A stretch of DNA of 12,316 bases from Bryobacterales bacterium (GCA_003164075.1 PLRZ01000751.1:1-12316), one strand, 5' to 3'; counted from the stretch's first letter, positions 1 to 6,721 are shown. The notes: generated by a model from the letters alone, not told the origin. A program made the numbers and translations.

Positions 1-1
1 C

Positions 2-517
2 TATTACCTCGCGGGGCTGGATGGGACGTTGAGCCCTACCTTCACGAATATCCTCCACGGCGATTTCCCCAACCTTTCCTTCGGGGTGACGCTTGACATG
101 CCCCTCCGCAACCGTACCGCCCAGGCCGACGCCGAACGGGCGCTGCTGGAACAACGGCGGTTGCAAGTGAAGCTACAGGATGCGAAGAACCAGGCCGGTT
201 GGGATGTCAACAAAGCTTGGAGCGGGGTGCAGCAGTCCCGGGATCAACTCGAGGCCGCGCAGAAACTGGTGACGCTTGCGCGCCAGGTGCTCGAAATGCA
301 GCAGGAAAAGTTCACCCTGGCTTCGGCCACGGTGGAAGAGGTCATCACGGCACAACAGAATCTGGCCATAGCCCAAGGCCATGTAGTGAGAGCCCACGTC
401 ACCTATGCCAAGGCATTGATTCAGTATGAACAGGTGACGGGAACCCTCTTGGAAAGGCGCAACATCGAGCTGTCAGAGGCCGTGAATGGGGAAGTTCACC
501 GTGCACCAATCGAATAA
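2..517 (+). CDS. TolC-family outer-membrane efflux protein, C-terminal part
   Basis: The gene is open at the left edge: the frame runs from base 2 with no start, and only the last ~171 residues are present. TolC-type outer-membrane factors form the trimeric channel-tunnel of tripartite efflux pumps or type I secretion. Visible here are a β-strand stretch ending in the typical motif FGVTLDMPLRNRTAQ, then long amphipathic helices rich in Ala, Gln, Glu and Leu (ALLEQRRLQVKLQDAKN, then DQLEAAQKLVTLARQVLEMQQEKF). Next come the TVEEVITAQQNLAIAQ segment, usual for the second TolC repeat, and a closing helix ending in YEQVTGTLLERRNIEL. The gene presumably ends an efflux operon lying to the left. Family assignment is firm; substrate and partner pump cannot be told from this fragment. 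Confidence 0.88.
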   Translation, partial: YYLAGLDGTLSPTFTNILHGDFPNLSFGVTLDMPLRNRTAQADAERALLEQRRLQVKLQDAKNQAGWDVNKAWSGVQQSRDQLEAAQKLVTLARQVLEMQQEKFTLASATVEEVITAQQNLAIAQGHVVRAHVTYAKALIQYEQVTGTLLERRNIELSEAVNGEVHRAPIE

Positions 518-700
518 GTACATCACTTCTCTGAAGCTTCGCTCACGCGGCCCCGTGTCGGGTTGCGGCCACTCAGGGGGGTGGTGGTCGCCCGGCCTCT
601 CATTCGCCCTGCCACAAGAAACCAAAAACGGCAAACCCTGTCTGTTCAGTATGTTCCATGGACACCTCTCCGACGCTCGTGGTTTCCTTTCGCGAACCAA
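518..700. other. Non-coding stretch after the efflux gene
   Basis: No convincing gene lies between the efflux stop and the repeat at 701. Open frames here give low-complexity, composition-driven translations without recognisable motifs. A short GC-rich inverted repeat (CCCG TGT CGGG) lies around 552-562 and could help end transcription, but there is no T-tract after it. Counting the remnant gene that follows, the whole 517-957 interval holds no intact gene. Confidence 0.5.
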
Positions 701-798
701 GACTGGACATTTGCCCAGTTCCGCCGGCTGACATCGAAGGATACCATTCGAAGTGGCGCATCCCGCGGAGAAATCGATGAGCGGCCGATCAGAGGAGT
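701..798 (+). repeat. Leader/start-codon repeat, copy 1
   Basis: This ~98 bp segment recurs at 6722-6817. The first 28 bases are identical in both copies, as are the 22 bases beginning at the ATG (777 here, 6796 there); the part between differs at scattered positions and by 2 bp in length. The left end carries a short inverted repeat, ACTGG-N8-CCAGT (702-719). Upstream of 701 and 6722 the flanks do not match, so the homology begins sharply at the inverted repeat. The repeat precedes and enters the receiver-like genes at 777 and 6796, so it is best read as the shared promoter/leader of two duplicated genes, or as an element carried with them. Confidence 0.8.
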
Positions 799-944
799 CT
801 ATCCCATTGCCGGAAGGAACTGTGGTGGTCCTTACAGTCAGCCTTCGCCCACCAATCGCGCCGGGCGGACAACGTGTTCTCCAGTACGCAATCAGAATAC
901 ACGAATTAAGAGTCTTGACAATTTTGGCGGTACGCAAACTTTAG
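777..944 (+). pseudogene. Truncated receiver-like gene remnant
   Basis: From ATG 777, with GGAG six bases upstream, the frame reads MSGRSEESIPLPEGTVVVLTVS. This matches the start of the gene at 6796 (MSGRSEEWVPSPEAIAAVLEVS). After about residue 22 the similarity fades, and the frame stops at 944, where a full copy would run past 130 codons. The end falls in what looks like the promoter of the next gene at 958. I read it as the 5' stub of a duplicated receiver-like gene whose body was deleted. A small functional leader peptide is possible but unsupported. Confidence 0.5.
915..943 (+). promoter_or_regulatory. Possible sigma-70-type promoter for the 958 gene
   Basis: A perfect TTGACA box lies at 915-920. 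Seventeen bases later, at 938-943, is ACTTTA, a poor -10 match. The implied start near 950 would fall inside the Shine-Dalgarno GGAGGTG (947-953), which argues against use exactly as drawn. Only the -35-like box is clear. Confidence 0.25.
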
Positions 945-957
945 CTGGAGGTGCAAT

Positions 958-1419
958 ATGTCGAAAACTGCAGTTGGTTTGTTTGAAAATCCGGGCGTGG
1001 CGGACCAAGTCGTCCATGACCTCGATGCCAGGGCGTTCCCTCGGAACGAGATCCACATTCTCGGGGAGCCGCGGGAAATGTCGGGCGACGGAGTCACGAG
1101 TATTCCACGCACCGACTTCGAGGTGGGTTTGGACCGTGAGCTCAAGACAATCGGGGCAAGTGAACGGGAGGCGAATGCTTACGTCCAAGGAGTGCGGCGT
1201 GGAGGAGTCCTCGTTTTCGCGACGGGATCAAACGAACAGGTGGACAGCGCGGCTGAGATCATGAACCGCCATGGTGCGGTAGAGGTTGAAGAGCTCATCG
1301 GCCGCGAACCGAATACTGGCAGCATGATTGACGAGAACATGCCGGCCATACACGATATTTCCCCCCCAACCGGGCGAATCCGACAATCGGGCGGCGGCGC
1401 CCGCATGTTTGTATGGTAG
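958..1419 (+). CDS. YflT / GSP17M-like general stress protein, soluble form
   Basis: The 153-residue protein starts at ATG 958 behind a strong Shine-Dalgarno (GGAGGTG, 947-953). The opening MSKTAVGLFENPGVADQVVHDL is the usual start of YflT/general-stress-17M-like proteins, where a ferredoxin-like βαβ unit begins with a short strand and a helix pairing 'next' and 'previous' segments. The second half has the matching strand and helix, YVQGVRRGGVLVFATG (residues 75-90) and DSAAEIMNRHGAVEVEE (96-112). Many relatives have a glycine-rich hydrophobic block between the halves; here it is absent and replaced by a polar linker (about 40-72), so the protein should be cytosolic. It ends in a low-complexity tail, GGARMFVW. 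The molecular role of the family is unknown; a stress-induced role is inferred from relatives. Confidence 0.72.
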   Translation: MSKTAVGLFENPGVADQVVHDLDARAFPRNEIHILGEPREMSGDGVTSIPRTDFEVGLDRELKTIGASEREANAYVQGVRRGGVLVFATGSNEQVDSAAEIMNRHGAVEVEELIGREPNTGSMIDENMPAIHDISPPTGRIRQSGGGARMFVW

Positions 1420-1758
1420 CTCGGCAAGGCGCAGCCAGGAAACGCAATCGGCAATTTCAACGAACTGGCTGATGGAACGCGAGATTCTTAGCGTCGCGAG
1501 GCACCGGCAGCGGTCGATTACCGCGGATGCGAGGCGTGAAAATTCTAGTGGGGTAGGCATTCTGCAAGGAATACAAATGGCCGATTCAAGGGTCTCGATA
1601 TCGAATGGTGCATGGTGCGCCCGCGGCAGTCGAAAAAGCGAGCCATGTGACACGACACTCAGCCGAAGAAGTACGCGCGGGCATAAGATAGCGGCACAGA
1701 TGTGTGGATCGCTGATACAGAAAACGCAGTCAACCACCGCCCGGGAGGGCACAGACTA
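1420..1758. other. Intergenic stretch before the first PRC-barrel gene
   Basis: This interval is about 340 bp. No gene is supported: overlapping open frames on both strands give Arg/Ser-rich or Cys-rich translations with no family resemblance and run into flanking genes. The only clear signal is the Shine-Dalgarno GGGAGGG (1743-1749) of the next gene. The promoter of the 1759 gene probably lies here, but no good -35/-10 pair was recognised. Confidence 0.4.
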
Positions 1759-2556
1759 ATGTTAACGAATAAGCATTTGAAAGATTTTGCGATCCGAGCT
1801 ACGGACGGCGAGCTTGGAACCATAGAGGACCTTTATTTCGACGATGAGACGTGGGCCATCCGCTACCTCATTGTAGATACCGGCGGCTGGCTTGGCGGCC
1901 GGCGAGTGCTGATTTCGCCAATATCCGTAGTCCATACGGATTGGGAGGCCAAGCGGCTGGATGTGGCGCTGACAAAAAGGCAGGTTGAGCATAGCCCCGA
2001 GATCGACACGCACAAGCCCGTTTCCCGTCAGCACGAGGCTGGTTACGTCGGGTATTACGGGTATCCCTATTATTGGGGTGGTCCCTATCTGTGGGGCGCG
2101 GCGGCCTACCCGGCGGGCTTGGCTACACCACCAACTGCTTCTACGGAGGCGATGGCGGCGCGGATCCGGAGGGAGTCGACGGATTCGCATCTGCGCAGTG
2201 GCGAGGCCGTCACCGGTTATAATATTGAGGCGGCTGACGGTGAAATCGGCCACGTGGATGGGTTTGTCGTGGACGATGAAGCCTGGGCGATCCGCTACAT
2301 GGAAGTGGCAACTCGGAATTGGTGGCCCGGCAAGAAGATACTGCTTTCGCCCGCGTGGATTGAACGGGTGAGCTGGACGGATTCTAAAGTCTACGTCGGC
2401 CTCTCCCGGGAAGCCATCAAGGACGCACCGGAGTACGTCGAGTCCAGGCCGATCACTCGAGAGTATGAAAACCGGCTCTACTTTCACTACGGCCGGCCGC
2501 CGTATTGGCTGAACGAAGCCGAACACAAGTCTTCGTATTCCCTGAGCGGCGTTTAA
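1759..2556 (+). CDS. Tandem PRC-barrel domain protein
   Basis: 265 residues from ATG 1759, chosen over an in-frame start 57 bases upstream because GGGAGGG sits ten bases before it. Two PRC-barrel units are visible. The first (about 1-75) has ATDGELGTIEDLYFDDETW and IRYLIVDTGGWL...RRVLISP; the second (about 148-222) has AADGEIGHVDGFVVDDEAW and IRYMEVA...WWPGKKILLSP. PRC-barrels are small β-barrels found in photosynthetic reaction-centre subunit H, RimM and many bacterial stress or sporulation proteins. The units are joined by a Tyr/Gly/Trp/Pro-rich linker (about 96-120). The C-terminus has an extension with PEYVESRPITREYE, echoing the end of the first unit (SPEIDTHKPVSRQHE). No signal peptide or membrane segment is seen, so it is probably cytoplasmic. 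A paralogue lies at 3810. Function is unknown. Confidence 0.85.
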   Translation: MLTNKHLKDFAIRATDGELGTIEDLYFDDETWAIRYLIVDTGGWLGGRRVLISPISVVHTDWEAKRLDVALTKRQVEHSPEIDTHKPVSRQHEAGYVGYYGYPYYWGGPYLWGAAAYPAGLATPPTASTEAMAARIRRESTDSHLRSGEAVTGYNIEAADGEIGHVDGFVVDDEAWAIRYMEVATRNWWPGKKILLSPAWIERVSWTDSKVYVGLSREAIKDAPEYVESRPITREYENRLYFHYGRPPYWLNEAEHKSSYSLSGV

Positions 2557-2694
2557 GTGAAGGGCGTGGGCGGCCGGTAAACAGGGTTGCCCATCCTTTC
2601 GCGCGAGCTGGCGCCGGTCCAACTCAACTTCCGTTCTTTTGAACTGGAGACGAGCATGAAGCGGAACGGTACCGCGCGTGCTCTTACGTTTAAA

Positions 2695-2729
2695 GGGCTA
2701 CATACGATTCCTCTGAAAACGGGTAGCCC
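2695..2729 (+). promoter_or_regulatory. Leader hairpin before the secreted-protein gene
   Basis: GGGCTAC (2695-2701) and GTAGCCC (2723-2729) form a perfect 7-bp stem with a 21-nt loop. It ends just five bases before the Shine-Dalgarno AAGGAG (2734-2739) of the gene at 2744. A stem this close to the ribosome site could affect translation or mRNA stability. No known riboswitch was recognised, and the pairing could be chance. Confidence 0.35.
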
Positions 2730-2743
2730 CTGGAAGGAGAATC

Positions 2744-3193
2744 ATGAAGACGTATCCAATCGCTCTAGCAACCCTGACGACCCTCCTCTTGGCGTTCTCC
2801 GCCTTCGCGCGCGACCACAGCGCGCTGAACGGCACCTGGACGCTGGTGCCCGCCAAGAGCGATTTTGCCGGCCAGCCCGTGGTTCAAACCGGCACGGTGA
2901 CGATCGCCGACCGGCAGGGCATTATCATCGTCTCTCGCCGTTTCGTGTACGCAGGCGCCACCGAGACCTACTTCTACCGCGACATCACTGACGCCGAGAA
3001 CAATGCCACGATTCACACCGGCAAAGACTTTAAAAGCAAGACCCGATGGGATCATGACGTTTTGAAGGTGACGACCACCCAATCCGGCGCGGCTACTCTG
3101 GAAAGCTACACCCTCGCCGCGGATGGCACCATGATGGTCAACGTCCTAAGGCCGGAACACAAGCCGATCACGCTTGTCTTCCACCGCGAATAG
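2744..3193 (+). CDS. Small secreted protein of unknown function
   Basis: 149 residues, with Shine-Dalgarno AAGGAG four bases before ATG 2744. The N-terminus is a clear Sec signal peptide: MKTYPIALATLTTLLLAFSAFA, with cleavage expected after AFA (residue 22). The mature part starts RDHSALNGTWTLVPAKSDFAG; an 'LNGTW.L.PAKS.F' start is typical of a broad class of secreted, probably β-rich proteins common in Acidobacteriota and relatives. The rest alternates strand-like stretches (GTVTIADRQGIIIVSRRFVY, DHDVLKVTTTQSGAATLESYTL, MMVNVLRPE). There are no cysteines and no catalytic motif. Location should be periplasmic or extracellular. It lies between two PRC-barrel genes, but the gaps of 187 and about 120 bp do not prove an operon. 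Confidence 0.75.
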   Translation: MKTYPIALATLTTLLLAFSAFARDHSALNGTWTLVPAKSDFAGQPVVQTGTVTIADRQGIIIVSRRFVYAGATETYFYRDITDAENNATIHTGKDFKSKTRWDHDVLKVTTTQSGAATLESYTLAADGTMMVNVLRPEHKPITLVFHRE

Positions 3194-3202
3194 ACCAACT
3201 GC

Positions 3203-3223
3203 CTGGAGGCGACGCCTCTCCAG
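3203..3223 (+). terminator. Possible hairpin terminator after the secreted-protein gene
   Basis: Ten bases after the stop at 3193 the sequence can fold as CTG-GAGGC / GAC loop / GCCTC-(TC bulge)-CAG. The stem is GC-rich, but no T-tract follows, so it is at best a weak intrinsic terminator or an mRNA 3'-end hairpin. Confidence 0.35.
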
Positions 3224-3315
3224 CCCCAACGCCAGCAGTAGGCAGCCAGCGATGGCTATTGAAGGACTCGCCGCGATCTTGGCTCATAACGTAACTGGCG
3301 AAAGGAATGACCGTA

Positions 3316-3702
3316 GTGGACCGCTCGTTGATGAAAACGACAATTTTGCTCTTGGTTTCCGATTCGGTTGTACGTTCCATTCTTAAGGAGACATTAGAGC
3401 GCGAAGGATATACCGTCCTGGCTACCGGCGACTTGGGGCAGGCGGTAGACCGGTTGCAGGAGTGCATTCCCGATCTCTTGATAACCCGTACCTATATTGA
3501 GAGCTTGCCGGGGCACGAGGCAGCTATGTATTTGCGCACGAAGTGCCCGGAAATGAGGGTTCTAATGCTCGGGGGGCTTCTTGATGACGAGCGGCTTGCA
3601 TATCGAGCGGAGCAGCAAGGATTTGAGGTATTCCCAAAGCCATATACTGCTGCTGTGCTCCTGCAAGAAGTGAGAAAGGTCCTGAATAAACCGCGCGGTT
3701 GA
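3316..3702 (+). CDS. Receiver-like protein lacking the phospho-acceptor Asp
   Basis: A stand-alone CheY-like fold. The likely start is GTG 3316, nine bases after AAAGGA (3301-3306); ATG 3307 abuts that site, and ATG 3331 (MKTTILLLVSDS) is the point from which homology is clear. Receiver landmarks: strand 1 ILLLVSDSVVR (one acid of the usual DD pair is lost); 'PDLLITR' where a normal receiver has PDLVLLD, so the phospho-acceptor Asp is replaced by Arg; VLMLGG at strand 4, with Gly where Thr/Ser is expected; the conserved Lys is kept in VFPKPY. It cannot be phosphorylated in the usual way. The segment GHEAAMYLRTKCPEMRVL and LLDDERLAYR resembles a receiver-like family I associate with Acidobacteriota. 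It probably acts by constitutive protein binding; the partner is unknown. Confidence 0.78.
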   Translation: MDRSLMKTTILLLVSDSVVRSILKETLEREGYTVLATGDLGQAVDRLQECIPDLLITRTYIESLPGHEAAMYLRTKCPEMRVLMLGGLLDDERLAYRAEQQGFEVFPKPYTAAVLLQEVRKVLNKPRG

Positions 3703-3809
3703 ACAGGAGGCGCCTACGTGGTTGAGAATGAATGCCACGAGCTTCCGCAAGGTCACATCCAATTCACACGTAGTAATAACCCGCTAGACTTCGACGCAGA
3801 GGAGGAACA

Positions 3810-4457
3810 ATGTTTCACGACCTGTACACCTTGACTGGATCTTCCGTTATTGCAACAGACGGCGAGATGGGAAGTATCCGCAACTTCCTGTTCGACGACC
3901 AGTCATGGACGATTCGCTATTTGGTAGTCGACGTGGGAAGTTGGCTTACGCGGCGGGCTGTGGTTCTTGCGATCACGGCGGTGGAACAGCCCGATTGGGT
4001 GAAGAAGGCCCTCCATGTCCACTTGAGCAAGGAGCAAGTGCGTTATAGTCCCGATGTTGATACGGAGAAGCCGGTTTCACGCCAGCAAGAAGTCGCTATG
4101 CAGGAGTACTTTGGTTGGCCGATCTATTGGGCTGACAGTGAGCTTGGCCCTATGTCGTCAATTCCAACTGGCAGGAAATACCCGGTGCACACCAAGGGGG
4201 ACTCGCATCTCCGCAGTGCCTGGGACTTGGCGGGTTACGAAGTGTGGGCCACGGACGGTGAAATGGGGCGCGTGGATGGCTTCATCATGGACGACGCCTC
4301 CTGGCATCTCGGCTACTTGGATGTCAAATCCGGAGACTGGCTTCACAGCCGCTCGGTGCTGGTTCCCACTTGCTGGGTGAACTCCGTTTCCTGGGCCGAT
4401 CACCGCGTGAATTTGCATCGCGCCCAAGCGTGGACAGGCACCTTGAAAGCGTCGTAG
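3810..4457 (+). CDS. Tandem PRC-barrel domain protein, short paralogue
   Basis: 215 residues, with a strong Shine-Dalgarno (GAGGAGG) just before ATG 3810. It has the same architecture as the protein at 1759: a first PRC-barrel (about 5-75: ATDGEMGSIRNFLFDDQSW, IRYLVVDVGSWL), the shared follow-on SPDVDTEKPVSRQQE (80-94), a shorter linker without the Tyr/Gly-rich block, and a second barrel (about 137-205: ATDGEMGRVDGFIMDDASW, YLDVKSGDWL...SVLVP). The link DSHLRSAWDLAGY aligns with DSHLRSGEAVTGY of its neighbour, so the two genes are paralogues rather than independent arrivals. The C-terminal extension of the longer protein is missing. No export signal is seen. Function is unknown; a soluble stress or scaffold role is inferred. 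Confidence 0.85.
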   Translation: MFHDLYTLTGSSVIATDGEMGSIRNFLFDDQSWTIRYLVVDVGSWLTRRAVVLAITAVEQPDWVKKALHVHLSKEQVRYSPDVDTEKPVSRQQEVAMQEYFGWPIYWADSELGPMSSIPTGRKYPVHTKGDSHLRSAWDLAGYEVWATDGEMGRVDGFIMDDASWHLGYLDVKSGDWLHSRSVLVPTCWVNSVSWADHRVNLHRAQAWTGTLKAS

Positions 4458-4545
4458 CCCACCCGCCTGCGGGCAGCGATCTACGCTGTCTGGTTGCTTG
4501 CTCAACTCATCCCTCCTGAACATCTTCCTCTAGAGAACAGGAACC

Positions 4546-4776
4546 GTGGCCGAAAGGGAGAACGTATAAGCCGATATCTGCAATATGACGTTCGGTAAGG
4601 ATGATCGCAGCTACTACCCGGCGCTGGCTATTCTGCACGAAGAAGTGGAGCCCGATGCCTGGTTTTCGGAATACCTGAGCGAAGGCCCGTCCGGCCACTT
4701 CCGGCGCGGCGCTCCGGGCGCCTCCCCTTTACGCGCTGCGCTTCATGGCGGCAGATTTCAACCGACTTAACTGTAA
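4546..4776 (+). pseudogene. Decayed C-terminal fragment of a Dps-like ferritin
   Basis: The frame from about 4570 reads ADICNMTFGKDDRSYYPALAILHEEVEPDAWFSEYLSEGPSGHFRRG. This closely resembles the last third of Dps-like (DPSL) ferritins, which store iron and protect DNA and whose final helix carries an E-x-x-E-x-x-H-type metal site in 'EEIEHEAWF'. Three lesions are visible. TAA at 4564-4569 interrupts the frame upstream, and the first ~two thirds of the gene are missing. The ligand His is replaced by Pro (EEVEPDAW). One extra T in the run at 4724-4730 throws the frame; reading past it in the next frame restores SPYALRFMAADF, the expected tail. The recognition is from memory of the family, but the combined lesions make a pseudogene the best reading. 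Confidence 0.62.
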
Positions 4777-4793
4777 TTGCTGGCTAATCGGTT

Positions 4794-4809
4794 CGAGGCA
4801 TCGACCTCG
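4794..4809. repeat. Small inverted repeat
   Basis: CGAGG and CCTCG flank a 6-nt loop (CATCGA). It lies in the gap between the ferritin fragment and the minus-strand SHOCT gene. It could be a weak transcription-ending hairpin for either strand; no T-run follows. The rest of 4810-5025 shows nothing recognisable. Confidence 0.2.
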
Positions 4810-5025
4810 GATGCAGAGCCAGGATACGTCTACAGAGGGTGGTCTCCCTTTCGTGTCGGAACGACGATAGGCGCGACTGAATTCGCCACCCATTGGTAGC
4901 AACGAGCGGCTCCATACTTCGCGGATTCTCAACTCTACTGTCTGCTGGGTGCGTTCCTTACGCTGTCAATGGCAGTCGCCCCAGTTCTTGCAGGGTTGTG
5001 GCTTGTTGAGTCCAAGTAGATATCG

Positions 5026-5244
5026 CTATTTCACATTGGCATCCCGCAGGATTTTGGTCCGCCGTTCTTCGTATTCCTCGCTTGTGATCTCCCCGGCGGC
5101 ATATCTCCTTTGCAGGACCTGCAGAGGCGATTGCATTTGCCGGTAGATAGTCCGCCTCACCGGCATCATGAAGGAAAAGAACAAGATCCAGAGGAAGATC
5201 CAGAAAACCCACCAATACCCATGCATTCCCCAATAGTAGTACAT
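5026..5244 (-). CDS. Small membrane protein with SHOCT domain
   Basis: 72 residues. The start is the ATG at 5244 (reverse strand), preceded by AAAAAGGAGA; a longer in-frame start 12 codons upstream would put the Shine-Dalgarno inside the gene. One membrane helix is clear (about 9-28, WWVFWIFLWILFFSFMM), followed by a basic loop and a SHOCT domain (about 38-68: SPLQVLQRRYAAGEITSEEYEERRTKIL). SHOCT is a short C-terminal helical-hairpin motif, often on small membrane-anchored proteins and thought to mediate oligomerisation. The cytoplasmic tail ends at residue 72. It lies 63 bp downstream of the LPKTA protein gene on the same strand and may be co-transcribed with it. No enzymatic activity is expected. 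Confidence 0.85.
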   Translation of the reverse strand: MYYYWGMHGYWWVFWIFLWILFFSFMMPVRRTIYRQMQSPLQVLQRRYAAGEITSEEYEERRTKILRDANVK

Positions 5245-5307
5245 AGTCGGAATCTCCTTTTTGCCTTCTAAACACGGCACACAGTGTACAACCCATTCGA
5301 CCGAAAC

Positions 5308-6066
5308 TTACTTAATGCGCTTTTGCACCAGTCCAAGGCCCCAGGCTCCGCCGAAAGCCAGCAATCCGAGCAACCCGATCAGCGGCAACGGACTCGCCGT
5401 TTTCGGCAACGCCGCAGCCGCAGTTTGTGTCGGCGCGGTGTCCGGCTTGAGTTCCAAGGCGGGCGGTGGGGTGACGGCCGCAGCGAGTTCCACCGATTCT
5501 CCGGTGGGTTTAATCGCCATGACGGGCGCCTGCTTCAGTTTCAGGACCACTGGGTGGTCTGTTGTCTTGATCGGCTCCGCGACTTCCGCCGGGATCTCGG
5601 CCTCGGTGAAGAGAACGGGGGTGTTGGCCGTTTTAGCAAGTTCCACTGCTCTCGCCTTGGGATAAACGAACTCCTCGCCCCAGTTTCTGCCGGGATAGAA
5701 CCATGCCCGGAGTGCCTCCGGCTCACCTGCCGGCCGCTCCCGAAAAGTAATCACGGTCTTGTCAGTCGCTCTGAGGCGATAGTTCGGGATGGCGAGGATG
5801 GTGGCGTAGACCTGCGTTTCGTCCTTGTTGAAGATCTGGACAATGTGGCGGTCGGACTGCGAGTCCAGGATCTTGAAGACATAGGTGCCGGCTGGCAACA
5901 CCCCCCACCCCTTGAGGTGGACTCCCGGAATCTCCACAGGCGCGCTGAAAGTAATCACGGTTTTCCTGTTCCACGCGTCCGCCTTTGCCGCTGTTGAGAA
6001 TACCGCGCCCATCAGCGCCAGGCAAAACGCGGTTGTTGTTACTGTTCCTGTTCTCAAGACATTCAT
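5308..6066 (-). CDS. Secreted protein with LPKTA sorting-like C-terminus
   Basis: 252 residues. The start is the ATG at 6066 with AAGGAG six to nine bases upstream; longer in-frame starts lack such a site and precede the signal peptide. Domains in order: a Sec signal peptide (1-29, cleavage near AKA/DAW); a β-rich region (30-125: KTVITFSAPVEIPG, VLPAGTYVFKILDS, HIVQIFNKDETQVYATILAIPNYR, DKTVITFRERPAG) common in Acidobacteriota secreted proteins; and a Pro/Ala/Thr/Lys-rich spacer (about 140-218). The end is LPKTA (220-224), a hydrophobic helix (227-247) and a basic tail QKRIK. This tripartite end is the layout of an LPxTG-type sorting signal. Whether a sortase acts on it in a Gram-negative, or it simply anchors in the membrane, is not known from the window. 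It is probably cell-surface or periplasmic. Confidence 0.8.
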   Translation of the reverse strand: MNVLRTGTVTTTAFCLALMGAVFSTAAKADAWNRKTVITFSAPVEIPGVHLKGWGVLPAGTYVFKILDSQSDRHIVQIFNKDETQVYATILAIPNYRLRATDKTVITFRERPAGEPEALRAWFYPGRNWGEEFVYPKARAVELAKTANTPVLFTEAEIPAEVAEPIKTTDHPVVLKLKQAPVMAIKPTGESVELAAAVTPPPALELKPDTAPTQTAAAALPKTASPLPLIGLLGLLAFGGAWGLGLVQKRIK

Positions 6067-6721
6067 CTGCTTCTTCTCCTTTGCTCTCGAATCTGTGCCA
6101 CCGGGTATTCGCTCTGTCGGGCACCATGCCTCCACACCTCCGACTGGCTGGTCGCACACGACGGACGAGAGGCATTCCGAGGTCCATCGGCACACGACTG
6201 CGCGAAGAGGCGCCTCTCATCCCGTCCAGAGCCAGTGGTTGCTGCAACCTTGAGAACATGCGGCACAGCGCCAGAGCCGAGAACTCTCAAAGCCAAGTCT
6301 TGCCAAGCCCATCCCGCCCGCTCGCTTGCATGTGCGCCCATGGTTGGTAGCACGATATGGTCCAGAACAGAATCCCGCTAATCGAAGGACGAGGCCGCTG
6401 AGCGGGCGTGGCGCAAGGGAAATTGACCGGAGCCGAGAGGCAAAAGCTGCACCTGCAATGCGAAAGTTGCCTACGAGCGGTCTGCGAATGCCGGTTCTAT
6501 GGCAGCCTCTTCTCGGGCTCAGCCGCCAGCGCGAAACAACCGGCGTTTGGACTCTCTCGCTCGGCTGTCTCCGAGTAGTGGTAAATGAAGTGCTAGAAAA
6601 GAACCTACGAGGTTTGCCGTTGCGCTTCCAACTGCATCCAGGTCGATGGGGCTGCTTCCAAATGCAGCAACGGCGCATAGCTGACGGCTTTGGCCATTTG
6701 CAGCCAATGCTCATTCACCAG
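6067..6721. other. Long non-coding stretch between divergent gene groups
   Basis: Over 650 bp without a supportable gene. Frames on both strands give Arg/Ser/Cys-rich translations without motifs. The interval separates the minus-strand LPKTA/SHOCT pair from the plus-strand group that begins at the repeat. It should contain the promoter of the 6066 gene. A perfect 12-bp palindrome, AGAGGCGCCTCT, lies at 6206-6217, about 140 bp upstream of that start. No remnant of a transposase or RNA gene was recognised. Confidence 0.4.
6206..6217. promoter_or_regulatory. 12-bp perfect palindrome, possible operator
   Basis: AGAGGCGCCTCT reads the same on both strands. Its position upstream of the minus-strand gene starting at 6066 would fit an operator, but the same core AGGCGCCT occurs at 3708-3715 without obvious purpose, so chance is a strong alternative in GC-rich DNA. 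Confidence 0.2.

Noticed and set aside
701..722. ACTGG-N8-CCAGT considered as a sigma-54 promoter
   Set aside because: The GG-to-GC distance is about 6 bp, where -24/-12 promoters need about 10 bp.
563..1264. Plus-strand 233-codon frame overlapping the YflT-like gene
   Set aside because: Arg/Ser/Thr-rich translation in a shifted frame; the overlapping 958 frame has clear family motifs and a strong ribosome site.
1228..1752. Minus-strand frame across 1420-1758 that might fill the gap
   Set aside because: Cys/Arg-rich, no motif, and it overlaps the end of the 958 gene on the other strand.
1762..2622. Long minus-strand open frame opposite the first PRC-barrel gene
   Set aside because: It mirrors the plus-strand gene, has no family motif or ribosome site, and arises from codon bias in GC-rich DNA.
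2656..2991. Possible upstream ORF starting at ATG 2656 with GGAGA before it
   Set aside because: It does not end before the secreted-protein gene but runs through it in another frame as an Arg-rich shadow, so a true leader peptide is unlikely.
3708..3715. AGGCGCCT palindrome as a shared operator with 6206-6217
   Set aside because: Only eight bases are shared, and such palindromes are expected by chance in GC-rich sequence.
6217..6714. Minus-strand 165-codon and plus-strand 157-codon frames in the 6067-6795 gap
   Set aside because: Translations are composition-driven, with no homology, no ribosome site and mutual overlap.
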